Origin: Micromonospora qiuiae | GTDB taxonomy: Bacteria > Actinomycetota > Actinomycetes > Mycobacteriales > Micromonosporaceae | DNA: 64,000 bases | Assembly (NCBI RefSeq): GCF_016863555.1 | Contig: NZ_BOPC01000034.1 | Span: forward strand, 33,491-97,490 | Direction: 5' to 3' | In this document: positions 8,005 to 15,217 of the stretch, piece by piece | Position numbering within the stretch: position 1 is the stretch's first letter | Layout of the letters: each line of letters begins with the position of its first letter | Notes under the pieces: model-generated | The model's database searches: none | What the model saw: the letters and a program-made list of their open reading frames with translations, nothing else | Told to the model about the DNA's origin: nothing | Position numbers and translations under genes: made by a program

Positions 8005-8889
8005 ATGTTCGATACTTATGTAACAATTGTCGGTAACGTTCTCACGGCGCCGGAGTGGCGTCGCACCACCCAGAGCAACACTCTGGTGGCCAATTTCAAG
8101 GTCGCGTCGACCGCCCGGCGTCTCGACCGCGACAGCGGGCGCTGGGTGGACGGCAACAGCCTGCGGGTACGCGTGAACTGCTGGCGCAAGCTCGCCGAGG
8201 GGGTGGCCGCCTCGGTCGCGCTCGGCGACCCGGTGGTGGTCTGCGGGCGGCTCTACACCCGGGACTGGACCGACGATGCCGGCAACCACCGCACGCTCTA
8301 CGAGCTGGAGGCGGTCGCGGTCGGCCACGACCTGTCCCGAGGACGCGGGCGGTTCCTGCGCAACCGGCCCACTCTGAGCACGAGTGTCGTCTCCGACGCT
8401 GAGGCCGAGCAGCGGGTGCACGGCGAGACCACCGAGCCGGTGCCGGACGTCGAGGCGCCTGCCCGGCTCGACGACCAGCCGATCGACGACGACTTCGAGC
8501 TGCCGGCCTCCATGCCGTCGCCGGTCGACGCGGCACGGCGCAGTCCCGCCCGCGACGGCATCTTCCCGAGCGATCCGTTCGACGACCTGATCAACGGTGG
8601 GCAAGCCGGCGTTGACGAGCTGGCCCCGGTCGATGCCGAATCCCGGCAGACGTCCTCGGACGAGCTGGCCGCGATCGATGCCGAGGACCAGCAGGAGGCG
8701 TCGGTCGATGAGTTGGCTGCCGTGGGCACCGACGGCCGGGCGGCGTCTGCGGACGAGCCGGCGTCGATGGACACCGAAACGAGCGTGACCGGCGGCGGAT
8801 CGGTGGGACGCCCGGAGGAATCGGGGGCGGGCGTCGTCGGCACCGGTCGAGGTCGGCGGGGACGCGGACGGCAGCCGCAGCCGGTCTGA
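8005..8889 (+). CDS. ssb: Single-stranded DNA-binding protein paralogue with long acidic tail
   Basis: The ATG at 8005 is preceded by GGAGGGG. Residues 1-110 form the SSB OB fold (MFDTYVTIVGNVLTAPEWRR, ANFKVASTARR, RVNCWRKLAEGVAASVALGD, VVVCGRLYTRDW). The following ~180 residues are acidic and contain three imperfect repeats of the form DELAxxDAExxQ. The C-terminus is GRGRRGRGRQPQPV, so the DDDIPF-type acidic tip that recruits partner proteins in housekeeping SSB is missing. At 294 residues it is much longer than the usual 150-200. It is probably a second SSB with a special role, such as stress, recombination or competence-like DNA uptake (inference). Confidence 0.85.
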   Translation: MFDTYVTIVGNVLTAPEWRRTTQSNTLVANFKVASTARRLDRDSGRWVDGNSLRVRVNCWRKLAEGVAASVALGDPVVVCGRLYTRDWTDDAGNHRTLYELEAVAVGHDLSRGRGRFLRNRPTLSTSVVSDAEAEQRVHGETTEPVPDVEAPARLDDQPIDDDFELPASMPSPVDAARRSPARDGIFPSDPFDDLINGGQAGVDELAPVDAESRQTSSDELAAIDAEDQQEASVDELAAVGTDGRAASADEPASMDTETSVTGGGSVGRPEESGAGVVGTGRGRRGRGRQPQPV

Positions 8890-8903
8890 GCATTGGGCGT
8901 GGT

Positions 8904-8960
8904 CCGCCAGCCATCCGCCGAAGTCGTCGGCCTCCGGGTCGCTCGTCGGCTGGCTGGCGG
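8904..8960. repeat. Inverted repeat downstream of the ssb paralogue
   Basis: CCGCCAGCC (8904-8912) and GGCTGGCGG (8952-8960) are perfect 9 bp arms around a 39 nt spacer, 15 bp past the ssb stop. It may help termination, but there is no T tract. Confidence 0.35.
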
Positions 8961-9042
8961 CCCCTGATCCGCCGACTCGGGACGATCAACCCTGGACCAG
9001 AGGCAGCCGCGCGGTACGGATGGCAGTGACCGGGGCGGGCGT

Positions 9043-9303
9043 CTAGTCGGACCGGACAGGGACCCAGTCGGTGAAGCGCCGGTGCAGGTTCGCCGGGAGT
9101 TCGCCGGAGTTCAGCTCGGCCAGTTGTGTGGCGGCCTCTTCGCGCAGGGCCACCAGGTGGACCATGAGCCCCGGCATGTTGCCCCTGTATTGCGCCAGCA
9201 GCAGCAACTTCGCCGGAGAGCACGGCCACCCGGCGCCGCACGCCCGGCATCGCCACGTCGGGCGGGTCGCGACGGGATCCCGTACGTGCGGGCGGGGCGT
9301 CAC
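9043..9303 (-). CDS. Small Cys-containing protein, unknown (86 aa)
   Basis: The GTG at 9303 overlaps the upstream gene stop (GTGA), so the two are translationally coupled. The product holds WRCRACGAGWPCSPAKLLLL, with Cys-X2-Cys and a later Cys like a small metal site. It also has a helix LMVHLVALREEAATQLAEL and a C-terminal RFTDWV. Similar short proteins next to XRE/DUF397 genes are familiar in Micromonosporaceae, where they are sometimes labelled flavin reductase without support; no flavin-binding motif is visible. The function is unknown. Confidence 0.6.
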   Translation of the reverse strand: MTPRPHVRDPVATRPTWRCRACGAGWPCSPAKLLLLAQYRGNMPGLMVHLVALREEAATQLAELNSGELPANLHRRFTDWVPVRSD

Positions 9304-9629
9304 CGGTCGGCCCTCGCGGCGTTGGTGCGGCCACGCGGACGTTCGGCGTACGGGACTGGTGGCACCCGAACCGGGCGCAGTCCGGCCGGCATCACGAACA
9401 ACTGTCGCTTGTCGGTCGCGTCGCCGTGCCGGTCGAGCACGTAACAGTCGACCCAGGTCCATCCGTGGTACGTGCGTCGCTCGGTCAGCTCACGGATCAC
9501 GCGGACCAGGGTCGGCCGGCGGAACTGCACCGACGCCTCCCGGGTCAGCAGATACACGCCGGGCGTGACCCGGGGTGTCCCGTCGTCGCGCGGATCGTAG
9601 GCGCGCCCCGGCGTCCGGGGGTATGCCAT
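9300..9629 (-). CDS. Hypothetical protein (109 aa), first gene of a divergent pair
   Basis: The frame starts at the ATG at 9629 (MAYPRTPGRAYDPRDD). It holds a compact core, VYLLTREASVQFRRPTLVRVIRE, followed by TWVDCYVLDRHGDATDKRQLFV and a basic Pro/Arg tail. The beta-rich core with conserved aromatic residues looks like a real small domain, but I do not recognise it. It shares a divergent promoter region with the XRE regulator gene and overlaps the downstream small Cys protein by 4 bp. Confidence 0.6.
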   Translation of the reverse strand: MAYPRTPGRAYDPRDDGTPRVTPGVYLLTREASVQFRRPTLVRVIRELTERRTYHGWTWVDCYVLDRHGDATDKRQLFVMPAGLRPVRVPPVPYAERPRGRTNAARADR

Positions 9630-9697
9630 CGGGCGTCAGGAATGGCATTCGTCGGTCTCTGCGCGGGCACAGGGCGCCTCCTCCGTCCGTGTAGGAG

Positions 9698-9741
9698 GGG
9701 ACCGCCCCGCGAAAGGTGCTCGCCCGTGGCGGGGCGGTCCC
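9698..9741. repeat. GC-rich hairpin in divergent promoter region
   Basis: GGGACCGCCCCGC (9698-9710) and its exact complement (9729-9741) form a 13 bp stem with an 18 nt loop. It lies between two divergent starts, so it is not a simple terminator. It may be an operator or a leader structure of the reverse-strand pair. Confidence 0.5.
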
Positions 9742-9788
9742 TGCAAGCACCCGCGAGGGTTTGCCGATCCGCCCGCAGATGCCGCTTA

Positions 9789-9818
9789 GTGACACTCTGG
9801 TGTGGAGGTCGCTACTCT
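9789..9818 (+). promoter_or_regulatory. Candidate promoter of the XRE regulator gene
   Basis: GTGACA (9789-9794) and TACTCT (9813-9818) are spaced 18 bp and lie 95 bp before the ATG. They are close to the actinobacterial housekeeping consensus TTGACA/TANNNT. Confidence 0.4.
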
Positions 9819-9912
9819 CGGAAGGTGTCTCCGGCGTCCGGGCGGAGTTGGCTGAGCTGCCCGGGATTCTGCGGCAGCCTGGGTAGTCGATCTCCAGTTT
9901 GAGGAGTCCTGA

Positions 9913-10713
9913 ATGCCTGATGTACCGAACCCCGTGGCGGCCTTCATCGTTCGCGAGATCCGTCGTGGCCGAGGGGCAGCAGGCATGACGCAGGAGGCCT
10001 TTGGTCGTGGCGCGGGTTTTAGCGCGTCCCATGTCAGCGCCGTTGAAGGCGGCACTCGGGCATTGACGGTGGACTTCATCCGAGGAGCCGACCGCGCGCT
10101 GAGCAACGGTGGACTGTTCGAGCGCCTAGCAGGAGAACTTGGCACCCCATCCTGGTTTCTGCCCTGGCTCGACGCTGAACGCGGAGCGACACAGCTTCGC
10201 TATTTCGAGCCGAACCTGATTCCGGGGCTGTTGCAGAGTGAGGCGTACGCTCGCGCCGTACTACGGCTTGACCCCTGCCTCACCGATGAAGAAGTAGACC
10301 GCCGGGTCGCCAGTAGACTTGAACGGCAAGCCATCCTCACGCGTGAGTCCCCGCCTCGACTCGTGGTCGTCGTTGACGAAGGTGCGATTCGTCGAGTTGG
10401 TGACGAGGCCGAGAAGCTGATGGCCGAGCAGTTGTGCCACGTTTTAGCATGCGCAGAGCGACCCAACATCAGAATTCACGTCATCCCGGCGGACGCTGGC
10501 CTCCATGCCGGGCTGTCCGGCCCGCTGTCGTTGGCGCACATGCCAGATGGGAGCTGGATAGGACACCTTGAAAGCCAGCTAGGCGGCGATGTCGTGGACC
10601 GGCCAGCCGATCTGGATACGCTCTTCGAGCGATGGGAGAGCGTCCGGACCGAGGCCCTGCCCTGGAAGCAGTCTCTAGACCTGATCAAGGAAGTGGCGAA
10701 CCAATGGACTTGA
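9913..10713 (+). CDS. XRE-family regulator with DUF5753 domain
   Basis: The 266-residue protein has an N-terminal helix-turn-helix (MTQEAFGRGAGFSASHVSAVEGGTR region, about 25-50). A DUF5753 domain follows (about 85-260), with the family signatures IPGLLQSEAYARAVL, RLERQAIL, HVIPADAGLHAGLSG and EVANQW. In Streptomyces such proteins (Scr1 type) bind DNA with a small DUF397 partner and often affect development. The DUF397 gene overlaps its end here, so the two form a bicistron. Confidence 0.92.
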   Translation: MPDVPNPVAAFIVREIRRGRGAAGMTQEAFGRGAGFSASHVSAVEGGTRALTVDFIRGADRALSNGGLFERLAGELGTPSWFLPWLDAERGATQLRYFEPNLIPGLLQSEAYARAVLRLDPCLTDEEVDRRVASRLERQAILTRESPPRLVVVVDEGAIRRVGDEAEKLMAEQLCHVLACAERPNIRIHVIPADAGLHAGLSGPLSLAHMPDGSWIGHLESQLGGDVVDRPADLDTLFERWESVRTEALPWKQSLDLIKEVANQWT

Positions 10714-10895
10714 ACGGCGCGCAGTGGCGGAAGGCCACCCGTAGCGGTACCAGCGGCGGCAACTGTGTCGAGGTTGCCGACAACCTTCCCGGCGTGGTCC
10801 TCGTCCGGGACACGAAGGACCGCGACGGCGGAACCCTGACCTTCGATCCGATGGCATGGAAGGCGTTCGTCGCCCAGGTCGCCGAGCGGGCCTGA
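10704..10895 (+). CDS. DUF397 protein, partner of the XRE/DUF5753 regulator
   Basis: The ATG at 10704 lies 10 bp inside the regulator gene, giving a coupled 63-residue product. It shows the DUF397 pattern: AQWRKATRSGTSGGNCVEVA, then VLVRDTKDRDGGTLTFDPMAWKAFV. These proteins act as binding partners or antitoxin-like modulators of the adjacent XRE regulator. Confidence 0.93.
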   Translation: MDLNGAQWRKATRSGTSGGNCVEVADNLPGVVLVRDTKDRDGGTLTFDPMAWKAFVAQVAERA

Positions 10896-10908
10896 CCGAG
10901 ACGCGCGG

Positions 10909-10940
10909 GAGCGCCCGTCCCCATGCCGGGGCGGGCGCTC
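10909..10940 (+). terminator. Hairpin terminator after the DUF397 gene
   Basis: GAGCGCCCG and CGGGCGCTC are perfect complements, and inner TCCCC/GGGG extends the stem. It starts 14 bp past the stop codon. There is no clear T run, as is common in high-GC actinomycetes. Confidence 0.75.
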
Positions 10941-11001
10941 TGTCTATCTCGGCCCTCCATCACTGCCGCCCACCCCCTTGGCCGGATCACCCCAGCCGGC
11001 A

Positions 11002-11047
11002 ATCTTGGACGCTCGCTGCCCCCAGAGGGGCCTTCCGAGTCCAAGAT
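11002..11047. repeat. Nested inverted repeat, copy 1 (ATCTTGGAC type)
   Basis: ATCTTGGAC (11002-11010) pairs exactly with GTCCAAGAT (11039-11047), enclosing an inner GCCCC/GGGGC hairpin. The architecture matches the element at 11213-11263. The rest of 10941-11367, about 430 bp before cbiB, shows no gene and no recognisable cobalamin riboswitch box. Confidence 0.65.
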
Positions 11048-11212
11048 CTACTGAAGTGGGGGTGATCTTTCGGGTGTATCGGGCGAAGTGGTTCGGTCTG
11101 TCGGTCAGATGTGCTCGCCAGGTCGACCGGGGACAGCCTGGGCTGGCCGTCGCACGCCCTGCCAGCCCACCGCCCGAGGTCAGCGGTTGCCGGTGTCCTC
11201 CGGCCCCGTCAG

Positions 11213-11263
11213 ATCTTGGTGCGTTAGCGCCCTCCTGGGGGCGCTTTCGGACCAAGATCTGCT
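11213..11263. repeat. Nested inverted repeat, copy 2 (CAGATCTTGGT type)
   Basis: CAGATCTTGGT and ACCAAGATCTG are perfect 11 bp outer arms. An inner AGCGCCC-TCCT-GGGGGCGCT hairpin sits between short unpaired GCGTT and TTCGG spacers. It lies upstream of cbiB and resembles the copy at 11002-11047. Confidence 0.7.
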
Positions 11264-11367
11264 GCTCTCGAGATGCGGGCAGCGAGCGGGGGGCAGCGAG
11301 CAGGGGCGGGGAGTGGGGGCGGGGGCGGGGAGTGGGGGCGGGGCGGCAGTAGGCTGGCGGGTCGGGG

Positions 11368-12453
11368 GTGGTGCGGGTGCGGTACGCGGGTGCGGCGGCC
11401 AATGCAGCGGGACTGGTGGCCGGGTACGCGCTGGACGCGGTGCTCGGTGACCCGCGTCGTGGGCATCCGGTTGCCGGGTTCGGTCGTGCCGCTGCCGCCC
11501 TGGAACGCCGTCTCTACCGGCCCGATCGGCTCTCCGGGGCCGCCTTCACCGTGCTCGCCGTCGGTGGGCCGGTGCTGGTCGGGGCTGCTGCCGCGTTCGG
11601 CACCCGGCGTCGGCCGGTGGCTCGGGCGGTGCTGGTCGCGGCCGGCACCTGGGCGGTGCTCGGTGGACGTAGTCTGCGCCGCGAGGCGGAAACGATGGGC
11701 CGGGCGCTGCGCGCCGGTGACGTGCCGGCCGCTCGGCAGCGGCTCGGGAATCTCTGCGGGCGGGACCCGTCGGCCCTGGACGAGCCCGAACTGGCCCGGG
11801 CGACCGTCGAGTCGGTCGCGGAGAACACCTCCGATGCCGTGGTCGCCCCGCTGGTCTGGGGTGCGGTCGCCGGGCTGCCTGGTCTGCTCGGCTATCGCGC
11901 GGCGAACACGCTCGACGCGATGATCGGTCATCGGTCGGCCCGCTACGCCCGCTTCGGCACGCCGGCTGCCCGCCTGGACGACCTGCTCAACCTGGTGCCG
12001 GCGCGACTGACCGGCCTTCTGATCGTGGCCCTGGCGCCGGTCGTGCACGGCGACCGGGAGCGGGCCTGGCAGATCTGGCAGCGGGATCGGGCCGATCATC
12101 CCAGCCCCAACGCCGGGCAGTGCGAGGCGGCGATGGCGGGAGCCCTGGGCGTACGGCTGGGTGGGCGCAACGTCTACTTCGGCCGCTCGGAGGTGCGCCC
12201 GTTCCTCGGCGACGGCCCCCGTCCGGAGGCGCGCCACCTGAAACGGGCGGCCCGGCTCTCCGGGGCGGTCGGGCTGGCCGCGCTCGGGCTCGCCGCGGCG
12301 TACCCCCTGACCGTCGGCCGCCTGGCCGGCGCCCTCACCCAACGGACCGCTGGAACCCTCACCCGCCGGGCCGCTGGGACCCTCACCCGCCGGGCGGCTG
12401 GCGCCCTCACCCGCCGCGCCGCCCGGGCCGCTGCCGATCGGGCAGGGCGCTGA
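11368..12453 (+). CDS. cbiB: Adenosylcobinamide-phosphate synthase CbiB/CobD
   Basis: The 361-residue membrane protein catalyses attachment of aminopropanol (phosphate) to adenosylcobyric acid in B12 synthesis. It shows the family motifs [19 protein letters not shown] at the N-terminus, [35 protein letters not shown] and [19 protein letters not shown], with several hydrophobic helices. The C-terminus carries an extra tail of four 8-residue repeats ([16 protein letters not shown] twice, GALTRRAA). The gene starts with GTG and is followed after 2 bp by cobQ. Confidence 0.95.
   Translation: MVRVRYAGAAANAAGLVAGYALDAVLGDPRRGHPVAGFGRAAAALERRLYRPDRLSGAAFTVLAVGGPVLVGAAAAFGTRRRPVARAVLVAAGTWAVLGGRSLRREAETMGRALRAGDVPAARQRLGNLCGRDPSALDEPELARATVESVAENTSDAVVAPLVWGAVAGLPGLLGYRAANTLDAMIGHRSARYARFGTPAARLDDLLNLVPARLTGLLIVALAPVVHGDRERAWQIWQRDRADHPSPNAGQCEAAMAGALGVRLGGRNVYFGRSEVRPFLGDGPRPEARHLKRAARLSGAVGLAALGLAAAYPLTVGRLAGALTQRTAGTLTRRAAGTLTRRAAGALTRRAARAAADRAGR
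12328..12423 (+). repeat. 24 bp tandem repeat inside cbiB (4 copies)
   Basis: Four in-frame 24 bp units of the form GGNRCCCTCACCCRNCGG plus six bases encode an Arg/Thr-rich tail. The units differ at a few third positions, so the array is diverging. Confidence 0.8.
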
Positions 12454-12455
12454 CG

Positions 12456-13997
12456 GTGAGCGGGGGGCTGCTGGTCGCCGGGACCACCTCGGATGCCGGC
12501 AAGAGCGTGCTCACCGCCGGCATCTGCCGTTGGCTGCATCGCCAGGGTGTCAAGGTGGCGCCGTTCAAGGCGCAGAACATGTCCAACAACTCCGCCGTCG
12601 TCCTCGGGCCCGACGGCCGGGGCGGGGAGATCGGCCGGGCCCAGGCGATGCAGGCGGCGGCCTGCGGAATCGCCCCGGACCTGCGGTTCAATCCGGTGCT
12701 GCTGAAGCCGGGCAGCGACCTGTCCAGCCAGGTGGTGTTGCTGGGCGAGGCGGTCGACACCATCACCGCCGACACGTTCCGGTCGCTGCGACCCCGGCTG
12801 GCCGAGACGGCGTACGCCGCGTTAGCGGAGCTGCGGGAAGCGTACGATGTGGTGATCTGTGAGGGTGCCGGCAGCCCCGCGGAGATCAACCTGCGCGACG
12901 GCGACTACGTGAACATGGGCCTGGCCCGGCAGGCCCGGCTGCCCACCATCGTGGTGGGCGACATCGACCGGGGTGGGGTGTTCGCCGCCATGTTCGGCAC
13001 CCTGGCCCTGCTCAACCCGGCCGACCAGGCGCTGCTCGCCGGCTTCGTGGTCAACAAGTTCCGGGGCGACCGTGGCCTGCTCGCCCCCGGGCTGGAGATG
13101 CTGCGTCAGCTCACCGGGCGACCGACGTACGGCGTGCTGCCCTGGGCGCTGGACCTGTGGCTGGACGCGGAGGACTCGCTCGCCTACGGGCGGGTGCTCG
13201 GCCGCCCGGCCGCCCCGCACGGCACCGAGTGGCTGGACGTGGCCGTGATCCGGCTGCCGCGGATCAGCAACGCCACCGACGTCGAGGCCCTCGCGACCGA
13301 GCCCGGGGTGCGGGTGCGGCTCACCGTCGAGCCGGCCGAGTTGGCCGCCGCCGACCTGGTGGTGCTGCCCGGCTCCAAGTCGACCGTGGCCGACCTGACC
13401 TGGCTGCGCGAGACCGGCCTGGCCGACGCGGTCGCCGCACACGCGGCGGCGGGCCGGCCGCTGCTGGGCATCTGCGGCGGCTTCCAGATGCTGGCCCGTG
13501 CCATCCACGATCCGGTGGAGAGCGGGCAGGGCAGCGTTCCCGGCCTCGGCCTGCTCCCCATCGAGATCACCTTCGACCCGCGAAAAACCGTCCGGCCCTC
13601 GGTGGGCAGCGCCGCCGGCGATCTTCCGGTCCGCGGTTACGAGATCCACCACGGGTACGTCTCGGCCGCCGACCCGGAGTTGTCCCCGCTGCTGCACGAG
13701 GTCGGCGGTGCCGTAGAGGGCGCGATCCACGGCGTGGTGCACGGCACCCACTGGCACGGCACCTTCGAGTCCGACGAGTTCCGCCGCTGGTTCCTGACCC
13801 GGGTGGCCCGCCTCGCGGGGCGTACCGGATTCCGGGTCGCGCCGGGCAACTCGTTCGCCGCCGCCCGCGAAGGCACCCTCGACCTGCTCGGTGATCTGGT
13901 CGAGGAACACCTGGACACGACGGCGCTGTGGCGGCTGATCGAGTCCGGACCCCCCGCCGACCTGCCGTTCGTCCCACCCGGCGTCCCACCACGTTGA
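12456..13997 (+). CDS. cobQ: Cobyric acid synthase CobQ/CbiP
   Basis: The GTG at 12456 gives [20 protein letters not shown], putting the Walker A-like TSDAGKS at the N-terminus as in all CobQ; longer frames upstream are artefacts. The 513-residue enzyme amidates four carboxyl groups of adenosylcobyrinic a,c-diamide using glutamine and ATP. The synthetase domain (1-235) has [12 protein letters not shown] and [11 protein letters not shown]. The class I glutaminase domain has [11 protein letters not shown] with nucleophile Cys340 and a late [17 protein letters not shown]. It lies 2 bp after cbiB and is probably co-transcribed. Confidence 0.96.
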   Translation: MSGGLLVAGTTSDAGKSVLTAGICRWLHRQGVKVAPFKAQNMSNNSAVVLGPDGRGGEIGRAQAMQAAACGIAPDLRFNPVLLKPGSDLSSQVVLLGEAVDTITADTFRSLRPRLAETAYAALAELREAYDVVICEGAGSPAEINLRDGDYVNMGLARQARLPTIVVGDIDRGGVFAAMFGTLALLNPADQALLAGFVVNKFRGDRGLLAPGLEMLRQLTGRPTYGVLPWALDLWLDAEDSLAYGRVLGRPAAPHGTEWLDVAVIRLPRISNATDVEALATEPGVRVRLTVEPAELAAADLVVLPGSKSTVADLTWLRETGLADAVAAHAAAGRPLLGICGGFQMLARAIHDPVESGQGSVPGLGLLPIEITFDPRKTVRPSVGSAAGDLPVRGYEIHHGYVSAADPELSPLLHEVGGAVEGAIHGVVHGTHWHGTFESDEFRRWFLTRVARLAGRTGFRVAPGNSFAAAREGTLDLLGDLVEEHLDTTALWRLIESGPPADLPFVPPGVPPR

Positions 13998-14011
13998 GCC
14001 CGCCCGTCGGG

Positions 14012-14413
14012 TCAGTAGCGGACGTCCGCCGGCTGATCGGAGAAGGGCAGGCCAGCCGAGCGCCAGGCGTCCACCCCGCCGATCATGTCGGTGGCGCGGT
14101 GCAGGCCGAGGGCGCGCAGGCTCGCCGCGGCAAGGCTGGAGCTGTAGCCCTGGCGGCACACCACCACGATCTCGATGTCGTACCCGGTGGCCTCGGGGAT
14201 GCGCCAGTCGCTGGCCGGGTCGAGCCGCCACTCCAGCACGGTCCGGTCGATCACGATGACGCCGGGCAACTCGCCCTGCTCCCGGCGCTGCGCGTCGGTG
14301 CGGGTGTCGATCACCAGTGCACCCCGGCCGGCGGCCTGCACCGTCTCCTGCGGGGACAACCGGGTCATGCCCGCGCGGGCCTGTTCCAGCAACGCCTCGA
14401 CGCCGGGACTCAT
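14012..14413 (-). CDS. Rhodanese-like domain protein
   Basis: The 133-residue protein is one rhodanese domain: ALVIDTRTDAQRREQGELPG, then VVVCRQGYSSSLAAASLRALG with the active-site Cys in a CRQGYSS loop, and MIGGVDAWRSAGLP at the end. Such proteins carry sulfane sulfur as a persulfide. The start was set at the ATG at 14413; a GTG at 14428 is also possible. It is convergent with cobQ (14 bp between stops) and divergent from the kinase gene. Confidence 0.88.
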   Translation of the reverse strand: MSPGVEALLEQARAGMTRLSPQETVQAAGRGALVIDTRTDAQRREQGELPGVIVIDRTVLEWRLDPASDWRIPEATGYDIEIVVVCRQGYSSSLAAASLRALGLHRATDMIGGVDAWRSAGLPFSDQPADVRY

Positions 14414-14500
14414 CACGGAATGGGACACGGCACGATCATGCCCGCCCGCCCTCCGAATTGCGCTCCGAAGCGGCGCGGGACAACCCGATCGGTAACGTCG

Positions 14501-15145
14501 GTGCCCGTGGTGGTGGCGGTCTTCGAGGCGTACGCCGGATTGGCGCGTCGGGTGCTGGCCCGGCCGGCACGGCTGGGGCGTACGCGGTTGGTGGCGGTCG
14601 ACGGGCCCAGCGGCGCGGGCAAGACCGTTTTCGCCGCGCGCCTGGCCGACGCCCTCGCCCGCCTCGGCGGCGACCGGCCGCCGGTGGTGAACACCGACGA
14701 CCTGCTCGACGGGTGGGACGACCAGTTCACCTTCTGGCCCCGGCTGGAGGAGTCGGTGCTGGCGCCGGTACGCGCCGGGCGGGCCGGGGCTTACCACCGG
14801 TACAGCTGGGTACGTCGCCGTTTCCTGCCCTGTCCGGTGCCGGTGCCGGCCGCGCCGGTGCTGATCCTGGAGGGGGTCAGCGTGGCCCGCGCCGCAGCCG
14901 ACCCCGAGCTGTCCCTGGCGGTCTTCGTCACCGCCCCGGCAGCGCTGCGGCTTGACCGGGCGGTGGCGCGTGACGGCCCGGCGATCCTGCCGGAGCTACG
15001 CCGCTGGCACGACGGCGAACGGGCCCACTTCGCCGCCGACCAGACCGAGGCCCGCGCCGACCTGATCGTCGACGGCGCTCCCACGCTGCCCCACGACACC
15101 GCCCGCTACTACCTGCGCCTCTCCTGCCATCCCCGGCCGGCTTGA
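14501..15145 (+). CDS. P-loop nucleoside/uridine kinase-like protein
   Basis: The 214-residue protein starts at a GTG (MPVVVAVFEAYAGLARRVLA). It carries a Walker A GPSGAGKTVFAARL at about residue 35, the NTDDLLDGWDDQF segment and LILEGVSVAR at the place of Walker B, as in uridine kinase/PRK-like P-loop kinases. It would phosphorylate a small metabolite, but the substrate is unknown. It stands between the rhodanese and peptidase genes. Confidence 0.8.
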   Translation: MPVVVAVFEAYAGLARRVLARPARLGRTRLVAVDGPSGAGKTVFAARLADALARLGGDRPPVVNTDDLLDGWDDQFTFWPRLEESVLAPVRAGRAGAYHRYSWVRRRFLPCPVPVPAAPVLILEGVSVARAAADPELSLAVFVTAPAALRLDRAVARDGPAILPELRRWHDGERAHFAADQTEARADLIVDGAPTLPHDTARYYLRLSCHPRPA

Positions 15146-15204
15146 AAGCCCCGGCGGTGGCGGCCGGGCTGCCAACCCGGAGGTACCACCCGGTACGACC
15201 GGCA

Positions 15205-15210
15205 TACGAT
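15205..15210 (+). promoter_or_regulatory. -10 element for leaderless M20 peptidase mRNA
   Basis: TACGAT is followed by exactly 7 nt and the ATG at 15218, so a transcript starting at the A of the start codon is expected. Confidence 0.45.
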
Positions 15211-15217
15211 GCCGGGC

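Noticed and set aside
10941..11367. Cobalamin riboswitch upstream of cbiB
   Set aside because: No B12-box-like sequence or expected stem order was found. The region holds palindromes instead.
13928..14500. Forward frame extending the P-loop kinase upstream over the rhodanese gene
   Set aside because: The upstream part is antisense to the rhodanese domain. The kinase begins at the GTG at 14501.
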